64,000 nucleotides of DNA from Lachancea mirantina (taxonomy: Eukaryota; Ascomycota; Saccharomycetes; Saccharomycetales; Saccharomycetaceae). Positions 39,601 through 49,600 of this stretch are shown in pieces; the stretch's first letter is position 1; every line of letters begins with the position of its first letter. Location of the stretch: NCBI GenBank assembly GCA_900074745.1, contig LT598468.1, positions 1,714,693 to 1,778,692 on the forward strand. The letters run 5' to 3'. The notes below the pieces were generated by a model that was given only the letters and a program-made list of their open reading frames with translations, had not been told where the DNA came from and did no database searches. The translations under genes were made by a program, and so were the position numbers.

Positions 39601-41196
39601 TATTACTTAGCTCCGAGCTTCTTTGCACTTGTGGTTGGCATTGCCTATGAAAGTTGTAGGTACCGCGCTTTGCAGCAAATGTCTGAAAACGTCGGTAGTT
39701 CAACCAAATTTGTGCAAAGCCTTGCTATGACTTCCGTGCAAATGGTTTCGGTGATGTCTTCAACGTCACTTGTGCCTGAAAGTAACGTTCCGTGTATGGC
39801 TGCAGGACTGCCCCATTTCTCTTCAGAGTACATGCGTTGTTGGGGTAGAGATGTCTTTATTGCATTGCGTGGTTTATTACTGGCAACGGGCAGATACGAA
39901 GACGCTAAAAAGCATATTTTGGCTTTTGCGAGGACTTTGAAGCATGGACTAATCCCGAATCTTTTGGATGCTGGGCGTAACCCGAGATACAATGCTCGAG
40001 ACGCGGCATGGTTTTTTCTTCAATCGATACAAGATTACGTTGAAATTGTTCCAAATGGTGAGGAAATTCTCAAGGAGAAAGTATCTCGTCGATTCCCCCT
40101 GGACGACACCTATGTTAGTGTTGATGACCCAAGGGCTTTTGCATATGAGAGTACCATTGAAGAAATCATTCATGAAATCTTCAAGAGGCATGCAAAGGGT
40201 ATTAAGTACAGAGAGGCCAATGCGGGGCCAAATCTTGATAGAGTTATGAAAGACGAAGGGTTCAATATTGAGATTTCCGTCGATTGGGAAACAGGCTTTA
40301 TTCACGGTGGGTCCCAATTAAACTGTGGTACCTGGATGGACAAAATGGGGGAGAGTGAAATGGCCGGCTCAAGTGGTATTCCTGGAACTCCCCGCGACGG
40401 GGCTGCCATTGAAATTATTGGTCTGTTGAAAAGTGCGTTAAGATTTGTAATAAAATTGCAAGGTCAAAATCGTTTTGGGTTCACCGAACTCGAGAAGTCT
40501 GACGGCTTGAAGATCACATATAAGGAATGGGAAAGCCTTGTGCTAAAAAGCTTTGAAAAGAAATTCTATATTCCCCAAAATTCAGACGATGACGAATCCT
40601 TTGACGTTGATCCTTCCATTATCAATCGACGTGGGATATACAAAGATCTTTTCAGAACCGGAAAACCTTATGAGGACTATCAACTGCGGCCAAACTTTGC
40701 AATTGCAATGACAGTGGCGCCAGAGCTTTTCACACCGGAGCTCGCACTGGGTGCCTTGAGAATCGCGGATGAGAATATCAGAGGCCCCATTGGTATGCGG
40801 ACTTTAGATCCTTCTGATTACAATTATCGTCCATACTATCGAAACGGGGTGGACTCCACAGATTTTGCGACTGCCAAAGGTCGCAATTATCATCAGGGTC
40901 CAGAGTGGGTTTGGTGTTATGGGTACTTTTTGCGTGCTTTCCACATTTTCCAGTTCAAAGCCGATGCTAAGGCTCGCACGCGGGATGGATCCCGACCATC
41001 GACCTACTTATATCAACAATTACACAACAGACTAGCAGGGCACATAAGTTGGATCGACAAGAGTCCTTGGGCTGGCTTGACGGAGTTGACGAATAAAGAC
41101 GGGGAGCTTTGCGACGATTCGAGCCCAACTCAAGCGTGGAGTTCCGGTTGTTTGCTTGACTTGTTTTATGACCTTTCGTCCTCGTACGATAATTAA
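36643..41196 (+). CDS. GDB1: Glycogen debranching enzyme
   Basis: Bifunctional cytosolic enzyme: 4-alpha-glucanotransferase (N-terminal, GH13 fold) and amylo-alpha-1,6-glucosidase (C-terminal, GH133). The protein has 1517 residues (S. cerevisiae: 1536). The transferase part shows LTDVVFNHTA, DGFRIDNCHSTP (about residue 523, nucleophile Asp), VVAELF (about 554, acid/base Glu) and FMDCTHDN (about 655). The glucosidase part shows MRCWGRDVFIALRG (about 1062) and DWETGFIHGGSQLNCGTWMDKMG-type active-site residues at about 1214, near the region's conserved Asp. The gene ends 341 bp before ATG13, as in the S. cerevisiae order YPR184W/YPR185W. Confidence 0.97.
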   Translation: MRELLLRLSESGEPIVSCSYGKGVLTLPSLPPCKDQKNSDPSFRVYLVIAGGSPVTRDGLVWTNCPPTSDTPFARDKFYKKRINASFQRDDHVALDIFAPGSYCFYLSYCNDNDELETTRRFYFVVPPTLTIGDRFLQLNAIAMETVVSKWMGKDWDRVFEKVASKGYNMVHFTPLQQRGSSNSPYSIYDQLQFDTHFFKKPEDVGQMIERLHEKFKMLALTDVVFNHTADNSPWLRDHPEAGYNHKTAPHLTAAIELDQALLDFSSKMKQLGYPTTLRSTQDLIRVMEGVKVHVLGSLRLWEYYVVDVEAALAAVESHWESASHEEIDVPQEIKENPVQLASFVREKTGEEGFGTLGDRFSNKLQISKFISILKSVYGLNFDKDMSSQVETILNEINLPLYREYDEDVREILEQLYNRIKYLRIDEHGPSLGEVNNDSPLTEPYFTRFKAKDGEAYALANNGWIWNGNPLVDFASSKSRAYLRREVIVWGDCVKLRYGSGPDDSRYLWDRMSKYIEMTAKLFDGFRIDNCHSTPLHVGEYFLDLARKHNPNLYVVAELFSGSESMDCLFVERLAISSLIREAMQAWSEEELSRLVHRHGGRPIGSYKFLPLDDFAYPMSDELSVTDSKADDQTLKHASEIRIPKILTAVPPHALFMDCTHDNETPFQKRTVEDALPNAALVSLCATAIGSVYGYDEMFPYLLDVVGESRTYAIKMDDGISPVKKRLYEIRDSMARENPDIEDSETHVHHEGQYITLQRSNARSGAGWFLIARTKFCEGGDQKLPKVILRGSRCELEMSYALKKVGDVIEDKWTIKGIPTELCEISGFRITYDEANGDSEIEIPQDFPQGSIAVFSTQQNGMDPGLSHFFRTGALKATEKLDLYSLNAALFRCDGEEKDVSSGKFGTYNIPKYGTLTFCGLQGWVTVLRNVIFLNDLAHPISDHLREGYWALDYLVNRLDSYKEYPGIQELQDWLASRFEKIKQLPYYLAPSFFALVVGIAYESCRYRALQQMSENVGSSTKFVQSLAMTSVQMVSVMSSTSLVPESNVPCMAAGLPHFSSEYMRCWGRDVFIALRGLLLATGRYEDAKKHILAFARTLKHGLIPNLLDAGRNPRYNARDAAWFFLQSIQDYVEIVPNGEEILKEKVSRRFPLDDTYVSVDDPRAFAYESTIEEIIHEIFKRHAKGIKYREANAGPNLDRVMKDEGFNIEISVDWETGFIHGGSQLNCGTWMDKMGESEMAGSSGIPGTPRDGAAIEIIGLLKSALRFVIKLQGQNRFGFTELEKSDGLKITYKEWESLVLKSFEKKFYIPQNSDDDESFDVDPSIINRRGIYKDLFRTGKPYEDYQLRPNFAIAMTVAPELFTPELALGALRIADENIRGPIGMRTLDPSDYNYRPYYRNGVDSTDFATAKGRNYHQGPEWVWCYGYFLRAFHIFQFKADAKARTRDGSRPSTYLYQQLHNRLAGHISWIDKSPWAGLTELTNKDGELCDDSSPTQAWSSGCLLDLFYDLSSSYDN

Positions 41197-41538
41197 GGTA
41201 TAAGTAAGGAATATATATTTGACTCGTTTTGATAAACCCATGTTCATCGTATTTGGTGTAGGCGTTGATTATTTACACAATAAGAGGAAGATCAATCCTC
41301 GGATAAAACCACGTGATCACTTTTAGAAAATCAACAGCGATTTAGGAAACGCAATGTCAAACAGGGATACACATTAACAACTCGACTACTCAAACGGTGT
41401 ATGTCAGACAGGTCAAGCTTGTGTCTGACAAACCCAATTTAACATATATCTAGGCGCGTCAAAGAAGAGAAGTGCATCAAAGGCTCTTATTTTTTCTTGT
41501 AGGGACGGTTGATTTGGTATGGCAAATGAGCGCAGGCG
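41197..41538. promoter_or_regulatory. Gap between GDB1 and ATG13
   Basis: 342 bp. It contains CACGTG at 41310-41315 within TAAAACCACGTGAT, the same 14-mer as upstream of SDH5, and it continues into GATCAC. Otherwise there is no gene or repeat. Confidence 0.4.
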
Positions 41539-43518
41539 ATGACAACAGAAAGTGATAGTCGGTTATGTGAGCTTATAGACAACTTTTTTCTGAAGGCAGC
41601 TACTGTAATTTGTCACTCGAGAACAAGCGGAGAGAATTTCGAAGTTGGTGAGCAGGAAGAGACCAATAAATGGTTTAATATTGAGACGCGGGACGACGCC
41701 ACCATTGAGGAAGAAATAAAGGATTGGGTATCATTCGATGGGCAGAAACAACTACAACCGCTGGTAATTGAAGTTTTTCTCGATTTGCGAGATTTGGGTC
41801 CATCGCATTCCGTCATACTGAGAGACCAAGACGATAACCCATGGAATGTTTGCAAAGGAACGAAAAAGTCGGAGATCATGCTTGAGCGCTGGTTGATACA
41901 GCTGGAAAAGAACCCGAAAGCGCCTACGGAGGAGACAGATATCAGTGAAATCTATCGACAGCTGGTCCTTCTCTTCCGGTATCTTTACACTTTGGTGAGT
42001 CTTTTACCTGCAAATGATTTGAACAGTCGCTTATCGAAGCCCGCTACCTCTCAACAAAGTTTCGTATCGGTCAATGTTAAGACTCGTATCTTGGATGGGT
42101 CAGAGCCCATTGTTTCTAAGGGAAGAGTGGGCCTGAGCAAAGGAATCATCGCCACCTATACGAACATGAGTAACGAAACTAACATCCCTCCACATCTCGA
42201 GCAAAGGAAAATAACACCAATTAGCACGGTGTATGGATCTTTGCGAATTTCCGTTTCATACCGACGTGACTGCAACTTCATTGTTGTGGGCGGAGACGAC
42301 TCCTCTCAGGGCCCATACACCGGTAGCGTGGAAGGGAGATTATCGCGCTCGATTGTTTCTAGTAATAACATTCCTATGAGAAAACTTTCCATGAACAGAA
42401 ATCGCTCGATGTCCATCTCGCCAAATACAACGCTGAGTCCAAATCTTTACATTGATCCATCACCCCAGAGACGATTGTCGGCATCTTCGCGACAGTTCCA
42501 ACCCTTCAAAGTTGGGTCAGTTGGCAGCTCCTCCACTTATAATGTACCACAAGGGCAAGGAAGTTTAACGAGAAATCCGTCTGGGAGCTCAATCGTGGCT
42601 GCTCTGAGGGGTCAAAAATCCAGTACTGGGTATAATAACATTTACGGTAATGTTTTTCATGACTCTCAATTGGAAGCGTCTAGTATAGGAAGTGGTAGCG
42701 CATCAAAATACTCCTCTTCCTTTGGGCGCATTCGCAGACAGTCCAGCGTGCGGAGATCAGATAGCACGGAACGTCCTCAGAGACCGGTTAAGTCCAATGA
42801 ATCTTTGTCTGGGGATTTGATAGATTTTATGAAACTATTAGAAGATAAAAAGGAACTTAAGTTGAGAAATTCTCAAGTATCGAGCGTGGACATCTCAAAT
42901 TCATTGATTAAATTTCAGTCAATGAAAGGTACGAATGACACGCTCAGCGACGACTTATCAATGAGTCTTTCAATTGAGCAGTCCTCTAATCAGAAGCGGC
43001 GGTCTAGCTCGCACTCCCCCCACTTGTCCTTTTCACCGCCTATGCACTACTCTTCCATTCCCATGCGCCTCTCAAGAAGCAGATCTATCTCTGCCAGGGG
43101 TGATGGCGCTAGTGATATGACCAGCGGAAAGTCCATTCATTCCGCCGGTAGCGGCACCCGTGATCGGCAGGGATCATTAGTAGGACGGATTGTTGAAGAT
43201 GATGACCTTGAGGAGGAAGAGCTTCTTGCAAGCAACGCTAGAATTCTCGGCGACTCCAAGGGAGTACGTTCAACGTCACCTGGTTCGGTCCGGAGTATTT
43301 CTAGTTCCTTCTCTCGAAGCCAATTGCCCTTCAAGTCGATAGTGAATTTTTCGAATCCAACTACAATGGCTACACCAGCCCACGCCAAACTCCATAAGGC
43401 CGTGGTTGGAAATTCCTCTCAAGAAGGTGAGGATAATACAAAGAAGGCAGATTTGGGTCATGGAGATGATGATGATGACTTACTTTTTTTCATGAGTGAT
43501 ATGAATCTCTCGAAGTGA
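41539..43518 (+). CDS. ATG13: Autophagy initiation protein Atg13
   Basis: Regulatory subunit of the Atg1 kinase complex, phosphorylated by TORC1 and needed for starvation-induced autophagy. The protein has 659 residues (S. cerevisiae: 738). Residues about 1-245 form the HORMA domain (FLKAATVICHSRT near the start; later LLFRYLYTLVSLLPAND and YGSLRISVSYR). The rest is disordered, very rich in Ser and Arg, as expected of a multiply phosphorylated tail. Within it, DLIDFMKLLEDKKELK resembles the Atg17-binding stretch, and the acidic end (DDDDDLLFFMSDMN) resembles the second Atg1-binding MIM-type motif. Those two sub-assignments are by resemblance only. Confidence 0.93.
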   Translation: MTTESDSRLCELIDNFFLKAATVICHSRTSGENFEVGEQEETNKWFNIETRDDATIEEEIKDWVSFDGQKQLQPLVIEVFLDLRDLGPSHSVILRDQDDNPWNVCKGTKKSEIMLERWLIQLEKNPKAPTEETDISEIYRQLVLLFRYLYTLVSLLPANDLNSRLSKPATSQQSFVSVNVKTRILDGSEPIVSKGRVGLSKGIIATYTNMSNETNIPPHLEQRKITPISTVYGSLRISVSYRRDCNFIVVGGDDSSQGPYTGSVEGRLSRSIVSSNNIPMRKLSMNRNRSMSISPNTTLSPNLYIDPSPQRRLSASSRQFQPFKVGSVGSSSTYNVPQGQGSLTRNPSGSSIVAALRGQKSSTGYNNIYGNVFHDSQLEASSIGSGSASKYSSSFGRIRRQSSVRRSDSTERPQRPVKSNESLSGDLIDFMKLLEDKKELKLRNSQVSSVDISNSLIKFQSMKGTNDTLSDDLSMSLSIEQSSNQKRRSSSHSPHLSFSPPMHYSSIPMRLSRSRSISARGDGASDMTSGKSIHSAGSGTRDRQGSLVGRIVEDDDLEEEELLASNARILGDSKGVRSTSPGSVRSISSSFSRSQLPFKSIVNFSNPTTMATPAHAKLHKAVVGNSSQEGEDNTKKADLGHGDDDDDLLFFMSDMNLSK

Positions 43519-44005
43519 TATTTTTGATGTAGTTGGGTGCTGCTCTGCAATCTTCTATGTAATCCATGAGGCTGTCTCATATGCAAGAACAACGTGCTCT
43601 TGGATCTCAACATTGTCTGACGGCACAATAAGGCAAAATTAATGTAGCATTTCTCTCTTTTGAAGTAACGACGGTCTTGACGGGTTCCACTTGCAGAGCT
43701 CTCAATTCATGATGTGTAAGTTCATCTCATACACGTGGAGAATTCAGAATAGGAAGACGGGCTGCGTTATAGTGACAAGTTATAACGAGGGCCTCGCATG
43801 CTTCTTATCAAGTATGCGTGATATTTCAATGGCGTCCTTGCAACATCAAGTAGTTCAGCTACATGCACTGCCTAATCGAGAAGACCGCTAGACCTCATAA
43901 CTAAATATATCTCTGAGACTATATTAACTTTATGACGTACATCTAAACAAATAACCGTTCGGTATGTCGGCACACCTCTGTTGATTTAAAACTCCATTCA
44001 ATGCC
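43519..44005. other. Convergent gap between ATG13 and PZF1
   Basis: 487 bp between two 3' ends, unusually long for a convergent gap in this window (others are 10-113 bp). A 66-codon frame at 43691 starts at TTG and is not credible. Only terminators are expected; I see no RNA gene. Confidence 0.3.
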
Positions 44006-45328
44006 TCAATGAGTAACTGATTCATCAGAATCGCCTTCAGTGGCCCGGTGTGGCAATTGCGATTCATTTATCGGTAGGTGATCTTTTTGGCTGTCATCGC
44101 GTAGCATCTGCAATTTGAATTCATGAATTCTGTGCTTGTCAAGATGCATTTCGAATCGCTCTTGGCTTTTGAACGTCCGGTAACACCTTGGAAATGGGCA
44201 CTTATGCTTTCGCCCTACTGAATTCAGCAGCAAGCCGATAGCAGAGTTGCCCTTCTCCAGGTAGCTTTCTAGCAGGAGTTCTGTCTTGATAGAAGGTATA
44301 TCGCTTTTGTGGCTTGTTTTCGAAGTATTATTATCTTTGTTCGAAATTGTACTCGCCAAAGAACTTTCTTCATTTTGAACTACCTGTTCTCTTTCTTCCA
44401 AGTTCTGAGCCGGAAGAACCCCTGGATGGGTCTCTGCATAATGCGAAAATAGCATAGCCTTTTTGGCAAAATAAATTTCATCGCATATTTCACATTTCCA
44501 CTTTTTTATCACTTGCGAGTCATCGTGAATCAACATATGCATCTCGAGACCCTGTTCACCAACACATGCTTTACCACACACTGAGCATAGCAGTTTGGGA
44601 TGGTCTTCTTTTATGTGTTGTTGTAGAGCTGTCCACGTCTTAAAAGCGCAGACACATGACCGGTATGTGCACTGATACACCAATTGGCTTTCTGGATTGT
44701 GATGCCTCGCCAAATGATTATTTAAGCGGTAAGGTCGCTGGAATTGCTTCCCGCAATGAGGACATTTAAGCTTCTGCAAATGAACTGAAAGTATATGTGC
44801 CCTGAGATGTTGATGCTTGTAAAATCGTTCCCCACACCCCTCATAAGTGCATTTGAAGGAAAGGGTATGCGTCACCTCGTGACGCTTTAATTGCTGTCTA
44901 GTCGTCACCCCTTTCCCACACACAGAGCATTTAAATGGCTTGTCAATCGCGTGCGAGTACATGTGCCTTTCTAAATGACTTTTTTTGGCAAAAGCCTTCT
45001 CACACTGGTCACACTTATAGGACTTTATGCCCTGATGTACAGAGAGCTGGTGCTCGGTAAGCAGAGAAGGCCTAGTGAAAGACTTTACGCAACCATCGTA
45101 ATCACAAAAGTATATCTTCGGTCTAGGGCTACTCGAGTCTTCCCTATTCAGAACGCTCGCGATTTCTGGCCTTCCTTCGGAATCTCCACAATCCGCACCA
45201 CCTGAATCATTCTTCGTTATGAATTTGGCAGTATAAATGTTGAGTTCCTCATCCATAAACCGACTTACTCGCAAGATGAGGGAACGATAGTAATGAATAT
45301 CTTCGAGTAGATTTTTCATGTAATTCAT
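44006..45328 (-). CDS. PZF1: Transcription factor IIIA (nine zinc fingers)
   Basis: TFIIIA (Pzf1/Tfc2) binds the internal control region of the 5S rRNA gene and recruits TFIIIC. The frame has 440 codons (S. cerevisiae: 429). Nine C2H2 fingers are readable. Fingers 1-8 are in close succession (from CDYDGCVKSFTRPSLLTEH to CEICDEIYFAKKAML). Finger 9 (CPFPRCYRTFKSQERFEMH) is separated from finger 8 by a long linker of about 80 residues, the layout peculiar to yeast TFIIIA. The start is uncertain: Met1 (45328) or Met25 (45256) both leave the fingers intact. It is divergent from RPO26 with only about 100 bp between starts. Confidence 0.95.
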   Translation of the reverse strand: MNYMKNLLEDIHYYRSLILRVSRFMDEELNIYTAKFITKNDSGGADCGDSEGRPEIASVLNREDSSSPRPKIYFCDYDGCVKSFTRPSLLTEHQLSVHQGIKSYKCDQCEKAFAKKSHLERHMYSHAIDKPFKCSVCGKGVTTRQQLKRHEVTHTLSFKCTYEGCGERFYKHQHLRAHILSVHLQKLKCPHCGKQFQRPYRLNNHLARHHNPESQLVYQCTYRSCVCAFKTWTALQQHIKEDHPKLLCSVCGKACVGEQGLEMHMLIHDDSQVIKKWKCEICDEIYFAKKAMLFSHYAETHPGVLPAQNLEEREQVVQNEESSLASTISNKDNNTSKTSHKSDIPSIKTELLLESYLEKGNSAIGLLLNSVGRKHKCPFPRCYRTFKSQERFEMHLDKHRIHEFKLQMLRDDSQKDHLPINESQLPHRATEGDSDESVTH

Positions 45329-45432
45329 ATTTTCGTTCGAAGTGTTATCAACGTATTAAGTTTAAAATTTTATCATCTGAAATCATAGAAGAGAAAGTTC
45401 CAAACGGCAGACTCATCTCTCTCATCAGCGCA

Positions 45433-45979
45433 ATGTCCGACTACGACGAAGAGTATGTTTGAAAGTATAAGCTTTATTGCTTTTAAAAGTAGTGACTTTT
45501 CAAGGTTGAAACTGACGCAATTTTTTTTTAGATTCAATGATGGTCCTGAGCATTTTGAAGATTTCGAGAATGAGCATTTCTCGGAACCTGAGGCCTATGA
45601 AGAGCCTGAAGATATGAAGAACGGCGAAGTCAAAGACGAAAACGGTAAGACGGTTATCACAGGAGGCACTGGGGCCGAGGAATTCCAGCAGCATGAATTC
45701 CAGCGCAAAAGAACCTTGAAAGAAAAATCCATACCAAAGGAGGAGAGAACGACCACACCGTACATGACGAAATATGAGAGGGCGAGAATCTTGGGTACTA
45801 GGGCTCTGCAAATCTCCATGAATGCCCCTGTTTTCGTCGACCTTGAGGGCGAAACGGACCCATTGAGGATCGCAATGAAAGAATTGGCAGAAAAGAAAAT
45901 ACCTCTAGTGATAAGAAGGTATTTGCCAGACGGCTCGTTCGAAGACTGGAGTGTAGAGGAGTTGATTGTCGATCTATAA
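45433..45979 (+). CDS. RPO26: Shared RNA polymerase subunit Rpb6 (Rpo26), with intron
   Basis: Subunit common to RNA polymerases I, II and III. Two exons, 45433-45452 and 45532-45979, join to a 155-residue protein, the same length as in S. cerevisiae. Exon 1 supplies the start MSDYDEE; exon 2 continues [11 protein letters not shown]. The acidic N-terminus is followed by the highly conserved core [19 protein letters not shown] and the C-terminus [13 protein letters not shown]. Without splicing, the frame opens from within the intron and lacks the conserved N-terminus. The S. cerevisiae gene also has one intron near its start codon, so the position is ancient. It shares a short divergent promoter with PZF1. 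Confidence 0.95.
45453..45531 (+). other. RPO26: Spliceosomal intron in RPO26
   Basis: 79-base intron with donor GTATGT (45453-45458) and acceptor TAG (45529-45531) after a run of nine T. A branch-point-like AACTGAC lies at 45510-45516, about 15 bases before the acceptor. It is a variant of the yeast consensus TACTAAC. Splicing restores the Rpb6 N-terminus after the 20-base exon 1. Confidence 0.9.
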
Positions 45980-46092
45980 AATTTCCTCATTTCAAGTAAA
46001 AAAAGAACTGCCCTTAATTAGTCATACGCTGTCGCGTTGTATATTTAAAAATTCAATCAAAGTCTTGAGCTCACTCGATAAAACAAGCGCCC

Positions 46093-46551
46093 TCATTCCC
46101 CGATCGCTTCCAAAAACTTATTACCCTTGAAGGCCGCTTTTCCCGACAGTTGTTCAGTCACAAACGTTTTGAATACAGCCTCTATATCTCCTTCGAGATC
46201 CGGCCCCAGATAAGACATGTACTGGAGTAACTCGTCTGTGTCTATGTTAAGTTCGCCATTTTCAGGGCTACTGAAACTTCGCAGTGCATTTTCGATCTCG
46301 CTGGTCTCTGGCAATTTTGACAATTTCTCACCCATGAGTGCCAAAAAAGAAGGGAATGTAATGTCTTGGGTTTCTGAAGGTATCATCTTGATTATTTCTT
46401 CCTCACTTTTGTGCATTCCAAGTCCTGTGCAGACGGCTAGGAGATCTTCTTTCGTTATTCTTCCATCGCTGTTTTCGTCGAGATACTGGAAAGCATCTTT
46501 CAACTTCTGGATTTGAGCATGCGAAAGCTGAGCGAACTCGGCGCCATCCAT
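46093..46551 (-). CDS. MLC2: Myosin II regulatory light chain Mlc2
   Basis: Binds the heavy chain Myo1 at the bud neck and helps actomyosin ring disassembly. The protein has 152 residues (S. cerevisiae: 163). One canonical EF-hand loop is present near residues 26-37 (DENSDGRITKEDL); the other EF-hand-like repeats are degenerate. It starts MDGAEFAQLSHAQIQKLKDAF, as expected for a regulatory light chain. It is divergent from SKI3 with 129 bp between starts. Confidence 0.9.
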   Translation of the reverse strand: MDGAEFAQLSHAQIQKLKDAFQYLDENSDGRITKEDLLAVCTGLGMHKSEEEIIKMIPSETQDITFPSFLALMGEKLSKLPETSEIENALRSFSSPENGELNIDTDELLQYMSYLGPDLEGDIEAVFKTFVTEQLSGKAAFKGNKFLEAIGE

Positions 46552-46680
46552 GGTTTTGTTTGCTCTTTATTTGAGTGTTTAAATCGTGATGGTATATTCA
46601 TGCCTAAGAATGTAATCAAGCGTCCTTGAAAATAAATAATTGAGAAATCTAAGAAATCTCTGCTTTAGCAACAATCACAA

Positions 46681-49600
46681 ATGGCAGAGGTTAAAAGGCT
46701 ACTTAAAGAAGCCAAAAATGCCCTAGCTGCTGAAGATTACGATGAGGCAATCAATTGTTCCCTTCGCACTTTAAAAACCGATCAAAACAATTACATCGCG
46801 CATGTTTTCTTAGGAAAAGCCTACTCTTGCGTTGGAGAACTGAAAGATGCCAAAAAACACTATCTGCTTGCCCTTAAGCTTCAGCCAGAAAATATCTTAG
46901 CATGGAAAGGATTTTTCACGCTATTTAGAAGTGAGGGCACTGTTCCTGATGTTGTTACGTTCGAGGAATATTTCGAGTTTTGTGGAGAATATGCTGAAGT
47001 ATTACTTCAACATCAATTGCCACTGGTGGATCTCATTGATGATATAAGGGCCTTTAAGAGTAGTCATAAGGATTGCCAGGAAGCGTATCTTCGACACCTT
47101 TTACCTGGTAACGCATTGGGAGATCATCTCGGAAGACACTTGATGCCTCTCCATGCCGTTTTAGAGGGCCTGATTAAGATCCTGGGCACCAGAGAGCAAC
47201 AATTAGTCTCAAAGATAGTGAGCAGAGAGCGGCTCAAAATTAGTGCCAGCGATCCTGAGTACAGTTTGAAGATCAATGCCCTTGCGTGGGAAGTTTACAA
47301 AAACTCGGACATGGACAACCTTTACCAGCAACTCATAAACATTACTGACCAAGACGTAGAAAGACGGACTATTGAATCAGATTGGCTCGAATATCGTATC
47401 AAGGTTTTGAAATCTATGCCTCCTAATCTCAAAGGCTTATTTTTCCTCAAGGTCAGAGAGATGGTTTTCGATATGATTATTGTTGAGCACGATTCTCTGC
47501 ATGCCTGGCTGCTTTATTTCGAGTGGAAAGATTACCAAGACCTAGATCAAATGGACGTCAATATCATTTCGGCTTTTATGCGAAGATATCCAAATGAGCC
47601 CTTGGCGGCGATTTTATACGCATGGATAAGCTCGAGGTTCTCCTCCTACGACTCAAAAAAATTTGACGAACAGGCTTTTGGAGGTTTAAATAAGCAAGGT
47701 TCTTCCACTGAAGATATTCTGCAATCTGTCACTGATGAGATCGATGAGGCTGAGAAAAGCGAACTGCGTAGGTTGATGGACGATCCTTCGGAACAATCAA
47801 CATTAGGATTGTCTGAAGAAGAAGTCCTCATAGCTCTCACTGATAACATTAAGCAAGCCCAGCAAAGCATGCTAGCGCACCGCATTATCTCGAGGTATTT
47901 ACTGCACTCAAAGCAATATGAACAAGGGTTACAGTACGTCAGAACTGGTATTACTCTAGTCGCTCAAAATGTTAAATCAATCTGCGCCCAAGTTCCTAAC
48001 TCCAAAAGAGAGCTAACCTTGGATCTAGCAACAATTTACACATATCATGAAGGCCCCAAGAATCACAAAGCGGCGCTTGCCTTATATGAGAAGCTTTTGG
48101 AAGAGGAGCCCACAAACGTTCAAGCAAAAATGGGGAAAGGTCTTATTTTAGTTGAAAGAGGCCTATGGCAGGAAGCTTGCGATCTTTTGACAGAGGTCGC
48201 TACTTCGTACCCGGACAATCTAGAAGTCGCCTCAGAGTTAAGTTGGAGTAAACTTCATTTAGATGATGTTGCCTTCGCAGAGGAGAAACTTCAATTTGTT
48301 CTGGATCACATAGTAGGTTCTGATAACAGGGCCATGGAATTTAGAGCGCTTAACTATTTGAGGCTAGCAAAGACTTTGATCAAAAAGCAGACGTTAAATG
48401 GCGCAGATCCGGGCATGGAAAACATAAAGAAGGCATTCAAGAACTTAATTCAAGCCATTAAGGTCTCTGACACATTTGCACCAGCTTATTCCACGTTAGG
48501 CGAGATCTATGCGAACTTTTACGCCGATTCCAGAAGAGCCTTTAAGTGCTACCAAAGGTCTTTTGAACTCGACGCCAGTGACCTTCAAGCAGCTCAATAC
48601 ATGTGCGAACGTCTTTGTAAAACAAGAAACTGGCAGACTGCCGCTGCCATTGCCGGGAGACTGATCAAGGAAGAAAAGGCGAAGAGGGCTCTACAAAAAA
48701 CTAGTTGGCCTTTCAGAGTCTTAGGTTTATCCTTCCTCGAAAAACAAGACGCGGGTGGATCAATTCAGTGGCTTCAATCCGCACTTCGCGTTGACAGTGC
48801 AGATGTTCAAAGTTGGATAGGTTTGGGCCAAGCTTATTTGGCATGTGGGAGAGTTGAAGCCTCTTTAAAAGCTTTTGAAAGAGCTTTGAACCTTGATCAA
48901 GGCAATGTGTTTGCCAAATATTTTCAAGCAATGGCACTGGCCAATCTGGGTTCATGTGAAGACGGCATTGAGCTTTTGGAGCAGCTAACTGAGCTGAACC
49001 CTCATGAACCGGCATTTCATATCTCTCTCGGAAATATCCTCATTCAAAGTTCTTTAACTTTATGCCAACAAGGATTTTTGACAAAATCAGTAACGAAAGC
49101 ATCTGAGGCGATTAGGAGGATGAAAATTCTCACAGAGGACAAAAGTTGTTCATATTCGTCTGTCTGGTTTATCATATCAAATGCACTACGTTTATTTCTG
49201 AAGGTGCAAAGTAAACTAGATCTCTTACCCGTTGAAGAACTTTTCATCTGCTTTGAGAACAGTTCCTTCAAGTCGCGTCCGGACCTTGATTTTGATGACA
49301 CCGACCTCGCGAGTATTGCGGCAAATGAAAGTGACGACAATATGTCCCTTGCATCAAAGCTTTTAATTCTTTCAGGAAAGTATGCTTTGGGTGCGCAAGA
49401 TTATAATGACTTCTCACGTACAACACGCGCTGCATTGTGGTATAACATGGGCGTCGACGAGCTTCTAGCTTACCATAATTTGAAACTTGCCAAAAACAGA
49501 GATGCTGCTATCTATTCCCTGAAAAAATCCATTGAGTATCAATCTAACACTGCTGAATCATGGTTGGCTTTTGGAATAGCATCTTTGGATTTAAATCTCA

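Noticed and set aside
43691-43891. 66-codon frame in the ATG13-PZF1 gap
   Set aside because: Starts at TTG, has no promoter context and no recognisable content.
45455-45531. Unspliced N-terminus for RPO26
   Set aside because: It lies in the intron; the spliced form restores the conserved MSDY start and the exact family length.
45595-45990. 131-codon minus-strand frame over RPO26
   Set aside because: Shadow of RPO26 exon 2, whose protein is almost fully conserved.
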